Source: Bacillota bacterium
GTDB taxonomy: Bacteria > Bacillota > Clostridia > Christensenellales > CAG-138
Reading direction: 5' to 3'
DNA: 64,000 bases
Assembly: GCA_023390655.1 (NCBI GenBank)
Contig: JAEWCL010000020.1
Span: forward strand, 1-64,000
A program made the position numbers and the translations under genes. The notes under the pieces were generated by a model that was given only the letters and a program-made list of their open reading frames with translations, ran no database searches and had not been told where the DNA came from. This document shows positions 17,269 through 26,850 of the stretch, piece after piece. The stretch's first letter is position 1. Each line of letters opens with the position of its first letter.

Positions 17269-18237
17269 TTATCCGATGGGCGCGTAGCCTGCGGGCGGGG
17301 TGATGCTAAGCGCCTCTGCGATTGCAGGATTGTAGAGCTTTTCAAATTTGGGCGCGTAGGCGACGGGCATGGTGGAGATGTCGCTTTCCCCGGTAAGGAC
17401 TTTGTAGGCCATCTCGCCCGTTGCATAGCCAAGATCATAATAATCGATGGACAGCGTGGCGACACCGCAGCCTACGCAGATGCCCTTTTCGCCGGCAATA
17501 ATGGGTACGCCTGCGGGCTGGCAGATGCTGTCGATAATGCCGGTGTTGGAAGCGACCGTATTATCCGTAGGCACATAGATGACGTCACTGGCGTTGGCGG
17601 CGGTAGTCGCAACGGCAGCAAGATCATTGGTGTCCGCAAAGGGGTACATCGTGCAGGTGTAGCCCATTTCTTCAAGCATGACTTTTACCGTCTCCACCTG
17701 ATAAAGCGAATTGGGCTCTGCCGAGCAGTACAATAGACCCACATTGGCTGCATCCGGGAAGAATTCCTTGATCATGGCAGCCTGCTGGTCCAGCGGCGCC
17801 AAGTCGCTTGTGCCGGATATATTGCCGCCTACGGTACCGTTGAAATCTTTCAGGCCCAGCGCCACGCCATATTCCGTAATGGAGGTACCCAAAATGGGGA
17901 TGTCGCCGGTGGCGGCGGCCGCCGCCTGCAGCGCGGGCGTCGCATTCGCCATAATCAAATCCACTTTCGCGGAGACAAAGCCGTTTGCGATGGTGGCGGC
18001 GGTAGAGGAATCACCTTGGGCATTCTTCTCATCAAAGCGCACCTTGTCGCCGAGCTTCTCGGTCAATGCATCGCGAAAGCCCTTGGTGGCCGCGTCCAGA
18101 GCCTCATGCTGGACGAGCTGTGAAATACCTACAACATAGGTTTTATCGGCGGAAGCCCCGCCTTTTGCGCAGGAGGCCAGCATGAACACCATAGCACAGC
18201 AAACCGCCACTGCAATCCATTTACGAAATTTCCCCAT
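17269..18237 (-). CDS. ABC transporter substrate-binding lipoprotein (PF04392/TrpX-type)
   Basis: 322 residues from the ATG at 18237, which follows GGAAAGGATGATTGAT; two in-frame upstream ATGs overlap that ribosome site. The signal peptide ends in MLASCA, a lipobox. The mature protein starts TYVVGISQLVQHEALDAA and continues KVDLIMANATPALQAAA, then PILGTSITEYGVALGL, the pattern of the ABC_sub_bind family. The chemistry of the ligand cannot be read off; relatives bind tryptophan, tyrosine or similar. It heads the minus-strand operon with the permease and ATPase downstream, separated by terminators. Confidence 0.87.
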   Translation of the reverse strand: MGKFRKWIAVAVCCAMVFMLASCAKGGASADKTYVVGISQLVQHEALDAATKGFRDALTEKLGDKVRFDEKNAQGDSSTAATIANGFVSAKVDLIMANATPALQAAAAATGDIPILGTSITEYGVALGLKDFNGTVGGNISGTSDLAPLDQQAAMIKEFFPDAANVGLLYCSAEPNSLYQVETVKVMLEEMGYTCTMYPFADTNDLAAVATTAANASDVIYVPTDNTVASNTGIIDSICQPAGVPIIAGEKGICVGCGVATLSIDYYDLGYATGEMAYKVLTGESDISTMPVAYAPKFEKLYNPAIAEALSITPPAGYAPIG

Positions 18238-18261
18238 ATCAATCATCCTTTCCGTTCTGCG

Positions 18262-18330
18262 GCACTTTATCACTGTTATGTGCTAAAGTGCGCTTGCATT
18301 GTATTGTAAGTCATATACGGAAAAAGTCAA
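18262..18330 (-). promoter_or_regulatory. Promoter and operator-like inverted repeat for the binding-protein gene
   Basis: On the minus strand TTGACT (18325-18330) and TACAAT (18303-18308) are 16 bases apart. Just downstream, GCACTTTA (18262-18269) and TAAAGTGC (18284-18291) form an 8-bp inverted repeat across the expected transcription start, in the position of a repressor site or 5' hairpin. Confidence 0.6.
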
Positions 18331-18524
18331 GAAAAAAATCCCCGGATAGCAAAATCGTTTATAAAAATACAGGTAAAAGTACAGGTGCATTTTTGCGTTT
18401 TCAAACACGCCCCAGTGAAAGCTGTTTATGTTTTTCATACTCCATGGCGCGCAAAACGTGGTATAGTAGCAAAAGAATCAAGCGGATGCTTGATGTGGAA
18501 ACAAACGGCAAAAGGAAGTTATGT

Positions 18525-19211
18525 ATGATGCTGATGGGCGCAATGGTCAATGCGGTTCTGATTATCGCAGGCGGGCTAATGGGTATTCTGTTTCAAAAAG
18601 GGATTCCTGAAAAGGTAAACCGCACGCTGACGCAGGGCTTGGGGCTGTGCGTGCTGTATGTTGGCATCAGCGGTACCCTGAAAGGGGAGAACATCATCGT
18701 TGTGATTTTATCTGTGGTGATCGGCGCGGTCATTGGGGAGCTATTGGATTTTGAAAAAAGGCTCCAGCGGATGGGGGATTGGCTGCAGGCCCGGATGAAA
18801 TTCGGCGGTTCCAACAGTACTTTTGCGGAGGGATTTGTCACCTGCACGCTGATTTATTGCGTGGGCGCTATGGCGATTGTCGGCTCCCTCCAAAGCGGCC
18901 TAGCCGGGAACCATGAGACCCTCTACGCGAAATCCCTGCTTGACGGTGTGATGTCGCTTGTCATGGCTTCCACGCTGGGCGTTGGAGTCGCGTTCTCCGC
19001 CGTCCCGGTATTGCTGTATGAAGCGCTGCTGACCGTATCCGCACATGCAATCTCGGGCTTTCTTACGACGCCCGTCATCAATGAAATGACCTGTGTCGGC
19101 TCCCTGCTGATTGTGGCCATCGCCCTGAATCTGCTCAAACTGACCAATATCAAGGTCAGCAATTTTATCTTAGCGCCATTTCTGCCGATTGCTTTATTGT
19201 ACCTGTTCTGA
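18525..19211 (+). CDS. DUF554 family membrane protein
   Basis: 228 residues from the ATG at 18525 (AAAAGGAAG upstream). About seven membrane helices. GGLMGILFQKGIPEKV at the N-terminus, the SVVIGAVIGELLDFEKRL motif and CVGAMAIVGSLQSGLAGN match the DUF554 family, whose members are thought to be small-molecule transporters; none of this shows the substrate. An extended -10 (TGGTATAGT, near 18458-18466) lies upstream. A second family member occurs in the UbiD operon at 45259-45978. Confidence 0.85.
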   Translation: MMLMGAMVNAVLIIAGGLMGILFQKGIPEKVNRTLTQGLGLCVLYVGISGTLKGENIIVVILSVVIGAVIGELLDFEKRLQRMGDWLQARMKFGGSNSTFAEGFVTCTLIYCVGAMAIVGSLQSGLAGNHETLYAKSLLDGVMSLVMASTLGVGVAFSAVPVLLYEALLTVSAHAISGFLTTPVINEMTCVGSLLIVAIALNLLKLTNIKVSNFILAPFLPIALLYLF

Positions 19212-19316
19212 TGCGCCGCCCAATCATTGCCATCGTGCGCTTTTGGGAGGAAGGTATTTGTGGAAAGCGGTTTTATAGTATAATGAATCTCGAATTCTAG
19301 GAATGCTGGTGCGTTT

Positions 19317-22300
19317 ATGTTTATTGCCGACTTTCATATCCACTCGAGCTATTCGAGAGCCACAAGCAGGGAATGCGTGCCAGAGTCCCTCGATCTGTGG
19401 GCGCGCCGCAAAGGCCTTGGCCTGATTGGCACCGGAGATTTTACCCATCCCGCATGGCGCGCGGAACTACAGGAGAAACTGGCCCCTGCAGAAGAGGGGC
19501 TATATGTCCTAAAGGAGCCGTTCCGCAGGGAAGGCGCGGCGGAAAACGGGGATGTTACGCCCCGCTTCATACTTTCCGCCGAAATCAGCTCCATCTACAA
19601 AAAGAACGGAAAGGTGCGCAAGGTCCACAACCTGATTCTTCTGCCCAGCCTCGCGTATGCAGAGGGCCTGTCCCGCCGCCTGGAAGCCATCGGCAACCTA
19701 CATTCCGACGGAAGGCCTATTTTGGGGCTGGACAGCAGGGACCTGCTGCAAATGACGCTTGACGTCTGCCCGGAGGCCATCTTTATCCCCGCTCACATCT
19801 GGACGCCCCATTTTTCCCTGTTTGGCGCATATTCGGGCTTTGACGATATTACGGAGTGTTTTGAGGAATTGACGGGCCATATCCATGCGCTTGAAACCGG
19901 GCTCTCCTCCGACCCGTCCATGAACTGGCGTCTTTCCATGCTGGACAAATTCAGCATGGTTTCAAATTCCGACGCCCATTCCCCGGCGAATCTTGCGCGG
20001 GAAGCCAACCTGTTTGATACCGAGCTTTCCTATGAGCATATTGCCCGGGCGCTAAAAAACCGGCATACCCAAGAATTTTACGGCACGCTTGAGTTTTTTC
20101 CGGAGGAAGGCAAGTACCATTGTGACGGGCACCGGGCCTGCAAGGTCTGCATGCAGCCCATTGAAACAAAAGCGGTCTCCGGCGTGTGCCCCGTCTGCGG
20201 CGGCAGGCTCACCGTGGGCGTGTTGCACCGGGTGGAAGCGCTGGCCGACCGTGCGGAGGGCTTTGTGCCCCCGGATGCGAAGCATTTTGAACGGCTTGTG
20301 CCGCTTCATGAGGTGGTCGCCGCTTCCATGGGGATGACGACCGCAAGCATAAAGGCAAAGGAACGGTACAAGCATCTGCTTCGTACCATCGGGCCGGAGT
20401 TGTTCATCCTTCGCCAGGCGTCGCTTTCGGATATCAAGCAGGAAGGGGGCGCGCTCATCGCCGAAGGCATCTCGCGGTTGCGCTCCGGCAAGGTGGACAT
20501 CCAGCCCGGATACGATGGGGAATACGGCAAAATCAAGCTTCTGGATAAAGCGGAGATCGAACTGATCTCCGGCCAGATGAGCCTTTTTGCCGGAGGAAGC
20601 GAGAAAAAAAGCCCCAAGCCCAAGGGCATGCGGGCACAGAAAGCGCCGGTACAGGAGAAGACCGCCCCGGCTCCGGAAGAAATCGCGCCGCACACAGCGG
20701 AAGCTGTGCGGCAAACGGATGCGCCTTATGGGCTGAACCGGGAGCAGTGGGAAGCGGTTTCTGCCAACGACCCCGCCATTGCCGTGATTGCCGGCCCCGG
20801 AACGGGCAAAACAAAAACGTTGGTCAGCCGCATCGCCTATTTGGTGGAGCAGTGCGGCGTGCCTCCCTGCGACATTACCGCCGTTACCTTTACCAACAAG
20901 GCGGCGGGCGAAATGCGCGCCCGCCTCAGCGCGCATTTTGGAAGCAGGCAGGCCATAGACGGTGTCAATATTGGTACCTTCCACTCCATCTGCCTGCAGA
21001 TATTGGCAAGGCAGCAGGGCAGAAAAGACATGCCCATCATCGATGAGGCGGATGCGCTCTCCGTCGTCAAGGATATCCTGCATACACTGAATCTAAAGAA
21101 CGCACCCCGGGAGATTTTAAAGGGAATATCCTCCTTCAAGAACGGGCTGCAGGCAACGGAAGAGGGCACCCTTCCATCCGGCGTATTGGAACAATATCAG
21201 GCGCAGCTTATACAATATGGCGTTTTGGATTATGACGATATCCTTTTGGATACGCTTGCACTGTTTGAACGCGGGACGCAGGATGAACGTGAGGGCAAGC
21301 GCCTGTCTGCCCAATTTTCGCATATTCTGGTGGACGAGTTTCAGGATATTAACGCGCTCCAATACCGCCTGATTCGGGCGTGGAGCGCAGACAGCGCCGG
21401 GGTTTTCATCATCGGCGATCCGGATCAGGCCATCTATGGCTTCCGGGGCTCGGACCCCCGCTGCTTTAAGCGGTTTGTAGAAGATCATACCGGGCTCCGG
21501 CAGGTCATCCTGACGCAGAATTACCGCTCTACGCCTGAGATCATCCGTTGCGCGCAGGCGGTACTGCCGGAGAAGGATGGCATCCGGCATCCATTGGAGG
21601 CAAACAGGGAAAGCGGCAGGACTGTGCGCCTGCTGCATCTGGAGGATACGTTTTCCGAGGCGCTGTTCGTGGCGAAGGAGATCAACCGCATGGTCGGCGG
21701 GATGGATATGATCGACGTACACGGAGCGGTGAATGGGAACAAGAAAAACCCAACCGGGCAGCCAAAAGGGTTTTCCGATATCGCGGTATTGTACCGCACC
21801 AACCGCCAGGCCGATCTCTTGGAGCATTGCCTGCAAAAAGAGGGGATTCCCTATGTGGTCGCCGGGCGGGACGCGTTCCTGCTCGAGCCGGAGGTCCGTG
21901 AGGCAGCTGCATGCTTCCGGTTTTTGCTCAACCCGGAGGATATCGTTTCTTTGCGGAACTGCTTGAAGCATGCAGGCATCCGCGGCAGCGACCTTGTGCA
22001 GGTAATCGCGGGATATGCGGCGGCGGAAAAAAGCATATCCGCCCTGGAGGGCATCCTGAGCAGCATTTCCACGGAAAGCAGCCGCCCTTTTCAGGTACTG
22101 CTGGCGCGGTTCCGGACATTCGGCCCGCTTGTCCGCAGTGAAAAGCCGCAAAAGCTGATGGAGCGCTGGATGGAGGATGGGGGACTGTCTGCGTCCGGCT
22201 GCATGCAGATGCTGTTCAATACGTCCGTGATGTATGAGAATATGGCGTCGCTGCTGCATGCCCTCGTACTGGGGCGCGAAAGCGATCTCTTGAGAAGCGG

Positions 22301-22616
22301 CGGAAAAACATATACGCCGGACGCCGTGTCCCTTATGACGCTGCACGGGGCAAAGGGGCTGGAGTTTCCCGCCGTATTTCTGTGCGGCGTAACGGAGGAA
22401 CTGATCCCGTTTACAAAGCGGGGGGCTTGCGACATTGCGGAAGAAAGGCGGCTTTTTTACGTAGGCATGACAAGGGCGAAGGAAGAACTGATTCTTTTAT
22501 CTCCCCCAGCGCCCTCGCCGTTTCTTTTAAACCTTCCTGCTGAATCGCTTACTACAGGGCGCGTTCCTGCACACAGGCAGGATACGTCCAGGCAGATCGG
22601 TTTTTTGAACAGTTGA
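19317..22616 (+). CDS. PHP-domain / UvrD-type helicase fusion
   Basis: 1099 residues. Residues about 1-260 are a PHP metal-dependent phosphoesterase domain: DFHIHSSYSRA, GTGDFTHPAW, AHIWTPHFS and VSNSDAHSP supply the metal-binding His/Asp residues. A zinc-ribbon-like segment follows (CKVCMQP and GVCPVCGGR, about 275-297). From about 470 on is a complete superfamily 1A helicase: Walker A VIAGPGTGKTKT, DEFQDINALQYRL, GDPDQAIYGFRGSDP, LTQNYRSTPEII, LMTLHGAKGLEFPAVFLCG and RRLFYVGMTRAKEEL. The combination implies a DNA-repair or processing enzyme that unwinds and hydrolyses DNA. Substrate and end polarity cannot be read. It is a single gene ended by a bidirectional terminator. Confidence 0.9.
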   Translation: MFIADFHIHSSYSRATSRECVPESLDLWARRKGLGLIGTGDFTHPAWRAELQEKLAPAEEGLYVLKEPFRREGAAENGDVTPRFILSAEISSIYKKNGKVRKVHNLILLPSLAYAEGLSRRLEAIGNLHSDGRPILGLDSRDLLQMTLDVCPEAIFIPAHIWTPHFSLFGAYSGFDDITECFEELTGHIHALETGLSSDPSMNWRLSMLDKFSMVSNSDAHSPANLAREANLFDTELSYEHIARALKNRHTQEFYGTLEFFPEEGKYHCDGHRACKVCMQPIETKAVSGVCPVCGGRLTVGVLHRVEALADRAEGFVPPDAKHFERLVPLHEVVAASMGMTTASIKAKERYKHLLRTIGPELFILRQASLSDIKQEGGALIAEGISRLRSGKVDIQPGYDGEYGKIKLLDKAEIELISGQMSLFAGGSEKKSPKPKGMRAQKAPVQEKTAPAPEEIAPHTAEAVRQTDAPYGLNREQWEAVSANDPAIAVIAGPGTGKTKTLVSRIAYLVEQCGVPPCDITAVTFTNKAAGEMRARLSAHFGSRQAIDGVNIGTFHSICLQILARQQGRKDMPIIDEADALSVVKDILHTLNLKNAPREILKGISSFKNGLQATEEGTLPSGVLEQYQAQLIQYGVLDYDDILLDTLALFERGTQDEREGKRLSAQFSHILVDEFQDINALQYRLIRAWSADSAGVFIIGDPDQAIYGFRGSDPRCFKRFVEDHTGLRQVILTQNYRSTPEIIRCAQAVLPEKDGIRHPLEANRESGRTVRLLHLEDTFSEALFVAKEINRMVGGMDMIDVHGAVNGNKKNPTGQPKGFSDIAVLYRTNRQADLLEHCLQKEGIPYVVAGRDAFLLEPEVREAAACFRFLLNPEDIVSLRNCLKHAGIRGSDLVQVIAGYAAAEKSISALEGILSSISTESSRPFQVLLARFRTFGPLVRSEKPQKLMERWMEDGGLSASGCMQMLFNTSVMYENMASLLHALVLGRESDLLRSGGKTYTPDAVSLMTLHGAKGLEFPAVFLCGVTEELIPFTKRGACDIAEERRLFYVGMTRAKEELILLSPPAPSPFLLNLPAESLTTGRVPAHRQDTSRQIGFLNS

Positions 22617-22624
22617 CGTCAGCA

Positions 22625-22658
22625 ATAGGGGGCTGCCTCATCCGAGGCAGCCCCCTAT
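22625..22658. terminator. Bidirectional terminator between the helicase and ABC exporter genes
   Basis: A perfect 15-bp stem (ATAGGGGGCTGCCTC / GAGGCAGCCCCCTAT) with a four-base loop separates two convergent genes. T runs are weak on both sides, but the stem is very stable. Confidence 0.75.
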
Positions 22659-22666
22659 CAGTCGTG

Positions 22667-24556
22667 TTATTCAAGTTCAAATGCGCCGGTATAGAGCTGG
22701 TAATACTTGCCCTTCTCCCCGATCAGGTGCGCATGGCTGCCCCGTTCGATGATTCTGCCGTGTTCGAGCACCATAATGACATCGGAATTTTGTACCGTGG
22801 AAAGGCGGTGCGCAATCACAAACACCGTGCGTCCCGCCATCAGCGCATCCATGCCGCGCTGCACGATGGCCTCGGTGCGCGTATCGATGGAGGAGGTCGC
22901 CTCGTCGAGGATCATTACCGGCGGGTCGGCAACCGCCGCGCGCGCGATGGCAATGAGCTGCCGCTGCCCCTGCGAAAGGTTGCTGCCGTTGCCCAAAAGC
23001 ATGGTCTGATACCCATTGGGCAGCCTTGTGATGAAATCGTGCGCGCCCGCAAGCTCTGCCGCCGCCTCGCATTCCGCGTCCGTGGCGTCAAGCTTGCCGT
23101 AGCGGATATTGTCCATGACGGTGCCGGTAAACAGGTTCGTATCCTGGAGCACCATGCCGATGGCGCGGCGCAGGTCCGATTTGTGGATCTTGTTGATGTT
23201 GATGCCGTCGTAGCGTATCTTGCCGTCGGCAATGTCATAAAAGCGATTCAACAGGTTGGTGATGGTGGTCTTTCCCGCGCCTGTCGCGCCGACAAACGCC
23301 ACCTTTTGCCCCGGCTCCGCGAACAGGGTGATGTTATGGAGTACCGGCTTATCCGCCTCGTAGCCGAAATCCACCTCTTTGAGGCGCACGTCGCCCGCAA
23401 GCTTTGTGTAGCGCACCATGCCGTCGTCAAGCGGCTGCTTCCAGGCCCAAACACCTGTGCGCTCCGCACATTCTGTGAGCATGCCGTTCTCTTCGCTGAC
23501 GTTAACAAGGGTCACAAAGCCATTGTCCTCCTCAGGCGCTTCATCGAGCACGGTGAAGATGCGGTCCGCACCCGCAAGGCCCATGATCACCGCGGTCACC
23601 TGCTGCGATACCTGGTTGATGTTGCCGGAGAACTGGCGCGTGATGTTCAAAAACGGCACAACGACGCTGATGCTGAAAACAAGCCCCGAAAGACTCAGGT
23701 TGTGCGCCTTTGTCAGAAGGAAGATTCCGCCCGCCATCGCGACCGTGACGTAGATCAGGTTGCCGATGTTCATGAGGATGGGGGGGAGGATGTTGGCAAA
23801 TTTGTTAGCTTGCTCCGAATCGCGGAACAGCTCATCGTTGATGGCGTCAAAGCCCTCTTTGGCTTCTTCTTCGTGGCAAAACACCTTTACGACCTTCTGC
23901 CCGTTCATCATTTCCTGGACAAAACCCTCGGTCTTCCCCAGGGAGCGCTGCTGGCGCATAAAATACTTTGCGGAATTGCCGCCCAGCTTTCTTACCACAG
24001 TCAGCATGAACGCCATGCCGCTCAACACGACGATGGTCATCCAGACGCTGAAATAGAGCATGATGCTCAAAAGCGTGAGCACCGTGACGGCCGAGACCAG
24101 AAGCTGCGGCATGCTCTGGGAAATCAGCTGCCGGAGCGTATCGATATCATTGGTATAGTGGCTCATGATGTCGCCGTGCGGATGGGTATCAAAAAAGCGG
24201 ATGGGAAGGCCCTCCATCTTGTGGAACAGCCTTTCTCGCATCTTTTTGAGCGAGCCCTGCGTGATGACCGCCATCGCGCGGTTGTAGGTGAACGACGACG
24301 CAAGCGAAACCACATACAGCCCTGCGAGTATGGAAACGAGACGCAGAATTTGCGGGCCGACATGCGCCCAGTCGCCTCCCTGGTTCTGTTCCAGCACCGC
24401 AATGACGTTCTGCATGAAAATGGAGGGGATGGAAGAAACCGCCGCCGTGAACACGATGCACAGGAGCACCAGCGGAAGCGCTGCGGGATAAAATTCAAAC
24501 AGCATTTTCAAAAGCCGTTTCAAGGTTCCTTTTTTAAACATGGCGCCCTGCTTCAT
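22667..24556 (-). CDS. Heterodimeric ABC exporter subunit B (TM domain + ATPase)
   Basis: 629 residues. Six membrane helices (about residues 20-330) are followed by an ATPase domain. Walker A is GATGAGKTTITN, the signature is LSQGQRQLIAIARA, Walker B is VMILDEATSSIDTRTE and the switch histidine is in VIAHRLSTV. An insertion of about 70 residues lies between the membrane and ATPase halves. Its start overlaps the partner gene by four bases. Such pairs export drugs, lipids or peptides; a MarR regulator upstream suggests multidrug efflux. Confidence 0.92.
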   Translation of the reverse strand: MKQGAMFKKGTLKRLLKMLFEFYPAALPLVLLCIVFTAAVSSIPSIFMQNVIAVLEQNQGGDWAHVGPQILRLVSILAGLYVVSLASSFTYNRAMAVITQGSLKKMRERLFHKMEGLPIRFFDTHPHGDIMSHYTNDIDTLRQLISQSMPQLLVSAVTVLTLLSIMLYFSVWMTIVVLSGMAFMLTVVRKLGGNSAKYFMRQQRSLGKTEGFVQEMMNGQKVVKVFCHEEEAKEGFDAINDELFRDSEQANKFANILPPILMNIGNLIYVTVAMAGGIFLLTKAHNLSLSGLVFSISVVVPFLNITRQFSGNINQVSQQVTAVIMGLAGADRIFTVLDEAPEEDNGFVTLVNVSEENGMLTECAERTGVWAWKQPLDDGMVRYTKLAGDVRLKEVDFGYEADKPVLHNITLFAEPGQKVAFVGATGAGKTTITNLLNRFYDIADGKIRYDGININKIHKSDLRRAIGMVLQDTNLFTGTVMDNIRYGKLDATDAECEAAAELAGAHDFITRLPNGYQTMLLGNGSNLSQGQRQLIAIARAAVADPPVMILDEATSSIDTRTEAIVQRGMDALMAGRTVFVIAHRLSTVQNSDVIMVLEHGRIIERGSHAHLIGEKGKYYQLYTGAFELE

Positions 24557-26292
24557 TGCCGCCCACCTGCCTTGTTCTGAGAGTCGTATACTTCGCGGTA
24601 GATTTCGCTTGTTTTTAATAGCTCATCGTGCGTGCCCACAGCCACGATGCTCCCCTTATCCATCAGCACGATGCGGTCCGCGTCCTGCACGGAGGCGACG
24701 CGCTGCGCAATGATGATCTTGGTGGTTTCGGGGATATACTCGCGGAATGCCTTTCTTATATTCGCATCGGTCTGCGTATCGACGGCGCTGGTGGAATCGT
24801 CCAGTATGAGGATTTTCGGCTTTTTCAAAAGCGCGCGCGCGATGCACAGGCGCTGCTTCTGCCCGCCCGAAACATTGGTGCCTCCCTGTTCGATGCGCGT
24901 ATCGTAGCCGTCAGGGAACCGGCGGATGAAGTCGTCCGCCTGTGAAAGCCGGCAGGCTTCCTGCAGCTGCTCGTCGGTCGCCTGCGGGTTGCCCCAGCGC
25001 AGGTTTTCCTTGATGGTGCCAGAAAACAGGAGGTTATTCTGCAGCACCATCGAGACCTCGTTGCGCAGCGTCTCAATATCATAGGCGCGCACATCGAGCC
25101 CGCCTACCTTCACCACGCCCTCCGTTGCGTCATACAGGCGCGGAATCAACTGGACGAGAGAGGTCTTTGAAGAGCCCGTGCCCCCCAAAATGCCGATGGT
25201 TTCCCCGGAGCGGATGGCTAGGTCGATATTCTGGAGCGCCATCAGCTCCGCCCGCTCGGAATAGCGGAAGCTCACGCCCGAAAACTCGATGGAGCCGTCC
25301 TTCACCTCGCGGACGGGGTGTTCGGGGTTCGTCAGCGTGCTCTTCTCATGCAGCACCTCCACGATGCGGTGCCCGGATTCGTCCGCGATGGTGATCAGCA
25401 CGAACACCATGGAGAGCATCATCAGGCTCATCAGCGTTTGGAAGCTGTATACCATCAAAGAGGAAAGCTGGCCCACGTTGAAGTTGAGCCCCTGCGTGGT
25501 GATGATGGTGTATGCGCCGAAGGTTAAAATGAACACCATGTTCACATACAGGCAAAACTGCATGATGGGGCTGTTGAACGCGAGGATTTTTTCGGCCCTT
25601 GTGAATTCCACGCGTACTTCTTCAGCGGCTTTTTCAAACTTCTGCTTTTCATAATCCTCACGCACGAAGGACTTCACCACGCGGATGCCCTGGATATTCT
25701 CCTGGATGGAGCTGTTGAGCGCATCGTATTTGCGGAACACCCTTCTAAAAATGGGGAATGCCTTGCGGATGATGAGGTAGAGCCCCACCGCGAGAACCGG
25801 TATCACCACCACGAAGATGAGCGCCAGCCTGCCGCCCATGATGAATGCCATGACGACGGCGAAAATAAGCATCAGCGGGCTTCTGATGGCCGTGCGGATG
25901 ATCATCATGTACGCGTTCTGGACGTTGCTCACATCCGTCGTCAGCCTGGTGACGAGCGACGACGAGGAGAACCTGTCGATGTTCTCAAAGGAAAAGGACT
26001 GGATGCTGTAAAACATGTCCTTTCTCAGGTTGCGCGCAAAGCCGCTTGACGCAGTCGCGCACGCCGTGCCCGCAAGCCTGCCGAACACAAGTGAGACACT
26101 TGCCATCAGGAGAAGCAGCAGCCCGTATCGCAAAATGACGCCGATGCTGCAGCCCGCCTTGATCTGGTTGACGAGCTGGGCTGTGACGAATGGAATGATG
26201 CACTCGATCACAACCTCCATCGATACAAAAGCCGGCGCCAGAAGGGACGGCTTTTTATATTCCCGTATGCTTTTGATAAGTTCCTTCCACAT
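24553..26292 (-). CDS. Heterodimeric ABC exporter subunit A (TM domain + ATPase)
   Basis: 579 residues, six helices then an ATPase. Walker A is GGTGSSKTSLVQ, with serine replacing the usual glycine or alanine; the signature is NVSGGQKQRLCIARAL; Walker B is ILILDDSTSAVDTQTD, with Asp in place of the catalytic Glu; the switch position is IIAQRVASV, with Gln for His. These changes mark the degenerate half of an asymmetric exporter, so hydrolysis falls mainly on the partner. First gene of the exporter pair, 87 bases downstream of the MarR gene. Confidence 0.92.
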   Translation of the reverse strand: MWKELIKSIREYKKPSLLAPAFVSMEVVIECIIPFVTAQLVNQIKAGCSIGVILRYGLLLLLMASVSLVFGRLAGTACATASSGFARNLRKDMFYSIQSFSFENIDRFSSSSLVTRLTTDVSNVQNAYMMIIRTAIRSPLMLIFAVVMAFIMGGRLALIFVVVIPVLAVGLYLIIRKAFPIFRRVFRKYDALNSSIQENIQGIRVVKSFVREDYEKQKFEKAAEEVRVEFTRAEKILAFNSPIMQFCLYVNMVFILTFGAYTIITTQGLNFNVGQLSSLMVYSFQTLMSLMMLSMVFVLITIADESGHRIVEVLHEKSTLTNPEHPVREVKDGSIEFSGVSFRYSERAELMALQNIDLAIRSGETIGILGGTGSSKTSLVQLIPRLYDATEGVVKVGGLDVRAYDIETLRNEVSMVLQNNLLFSGTIKENLRWGNPQATDEQLQEACRLSQADDFIRRFPDGYDTRIEQGGTNVSGGQKQRLCIARALLKKPKILILDDSTSAVDTQTDANIRKAFREYIPETTKIIIAQRVASVQDADRIVLMDKGSIVAVGTHDELLKTSEIYREVYDSQNKAGGRQ

Positions 26293-26379
26293 TCCGTTAA
26301 CGCTACTCCTCTTTCACGGCGGGGGCGATCCCGCCAAACTGAATCATTTTTTGCATCCGCAAGGCGTTGCTTTGCTGTT

Positions 26380-26850
26380 TTATCTTGGCGTTTCCCAACG
26401 CGCGTCGTCAGCAGCGCCTGTCTCAAAGAACGGATCGGCTTTGAGAAAATCCAGATGCGTAACAAGCCTTTCCAAGATTCCGCCAAGCTGCATCTTTTCC
26501 TGTTCACCCAAGCATTCAAACATCCGCTCGAGCGTGCGGAAGTAATGTGCCCTTACCTGGAGCGCCATAGCCTTTCCTTCGGGTGTGAGCGAAAGCTTCA
26601 CCTGCCGCTTATCAGCTCTGCTCTTTTTGCGCTCCACCAGGGAGGCTTCCTCCATTTTCTGGAGGATTTCGCTCAAAGCGCCGGAGCTGATTTCAAGCAC
26701 GTCCTGAAGCTCCTTTTGGGTAAGGCCTTCCTGCTTCAAAAGCGTCACAAGAATACGCCGCTGTCCCGCTTTTCCACCTGTTTGATAATAAAGAAAATGT
26801 CCACACGCCCTTAAGCGCGCCGCCAGCGCATGTTCCTGCTGCAGTTCCAA
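26380..26850 (-). CDS. MarR-family transcriptional regulator
   Basis: 156 residues if translation begins at TTG 26850, which has AAAGGAG nine bases upstream; the open frame runs back to 26970, but that part has no coding character. The winged-helix core is clear: GKAGQRRILVTLLKQEG, LTQKELQDVLEISSGALSEI (recognition helix) and ERKKSRADKRQVKLSLTPEG (wing). It lies upstream of the ABC exporter pair in the same direction and probably represses it. MarR proteins are dimers that release DNA on binding a small ligand. The start codon is uncertain. Confidence 0.82.
   Translation of the reverse strand: MELQQEHALAARLRACGHFLYYQTGGKAGQRRILVTLLKQEGLTQKELQDVLEISSGALSEILQKMEEASLVERKKSRADKRQVKLSLTPEGKAMALQVRAHYFRTLERMFECLGEQEKMQLGGILERLVTHLDFLKADPFFETGAADDARWETPR

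Noticed and set aside
22613..24580. A 655-codon open frame on the plus strand antisense to the ABC exporter gene
   Set aside because: It mirrors the complete ABC exporter subunit with all ATPase motifs on the other strand; its residues are rich in His, Arg and Asp, as expected of an antisense frame in GC-rich DNA, and it has no ribosome site.
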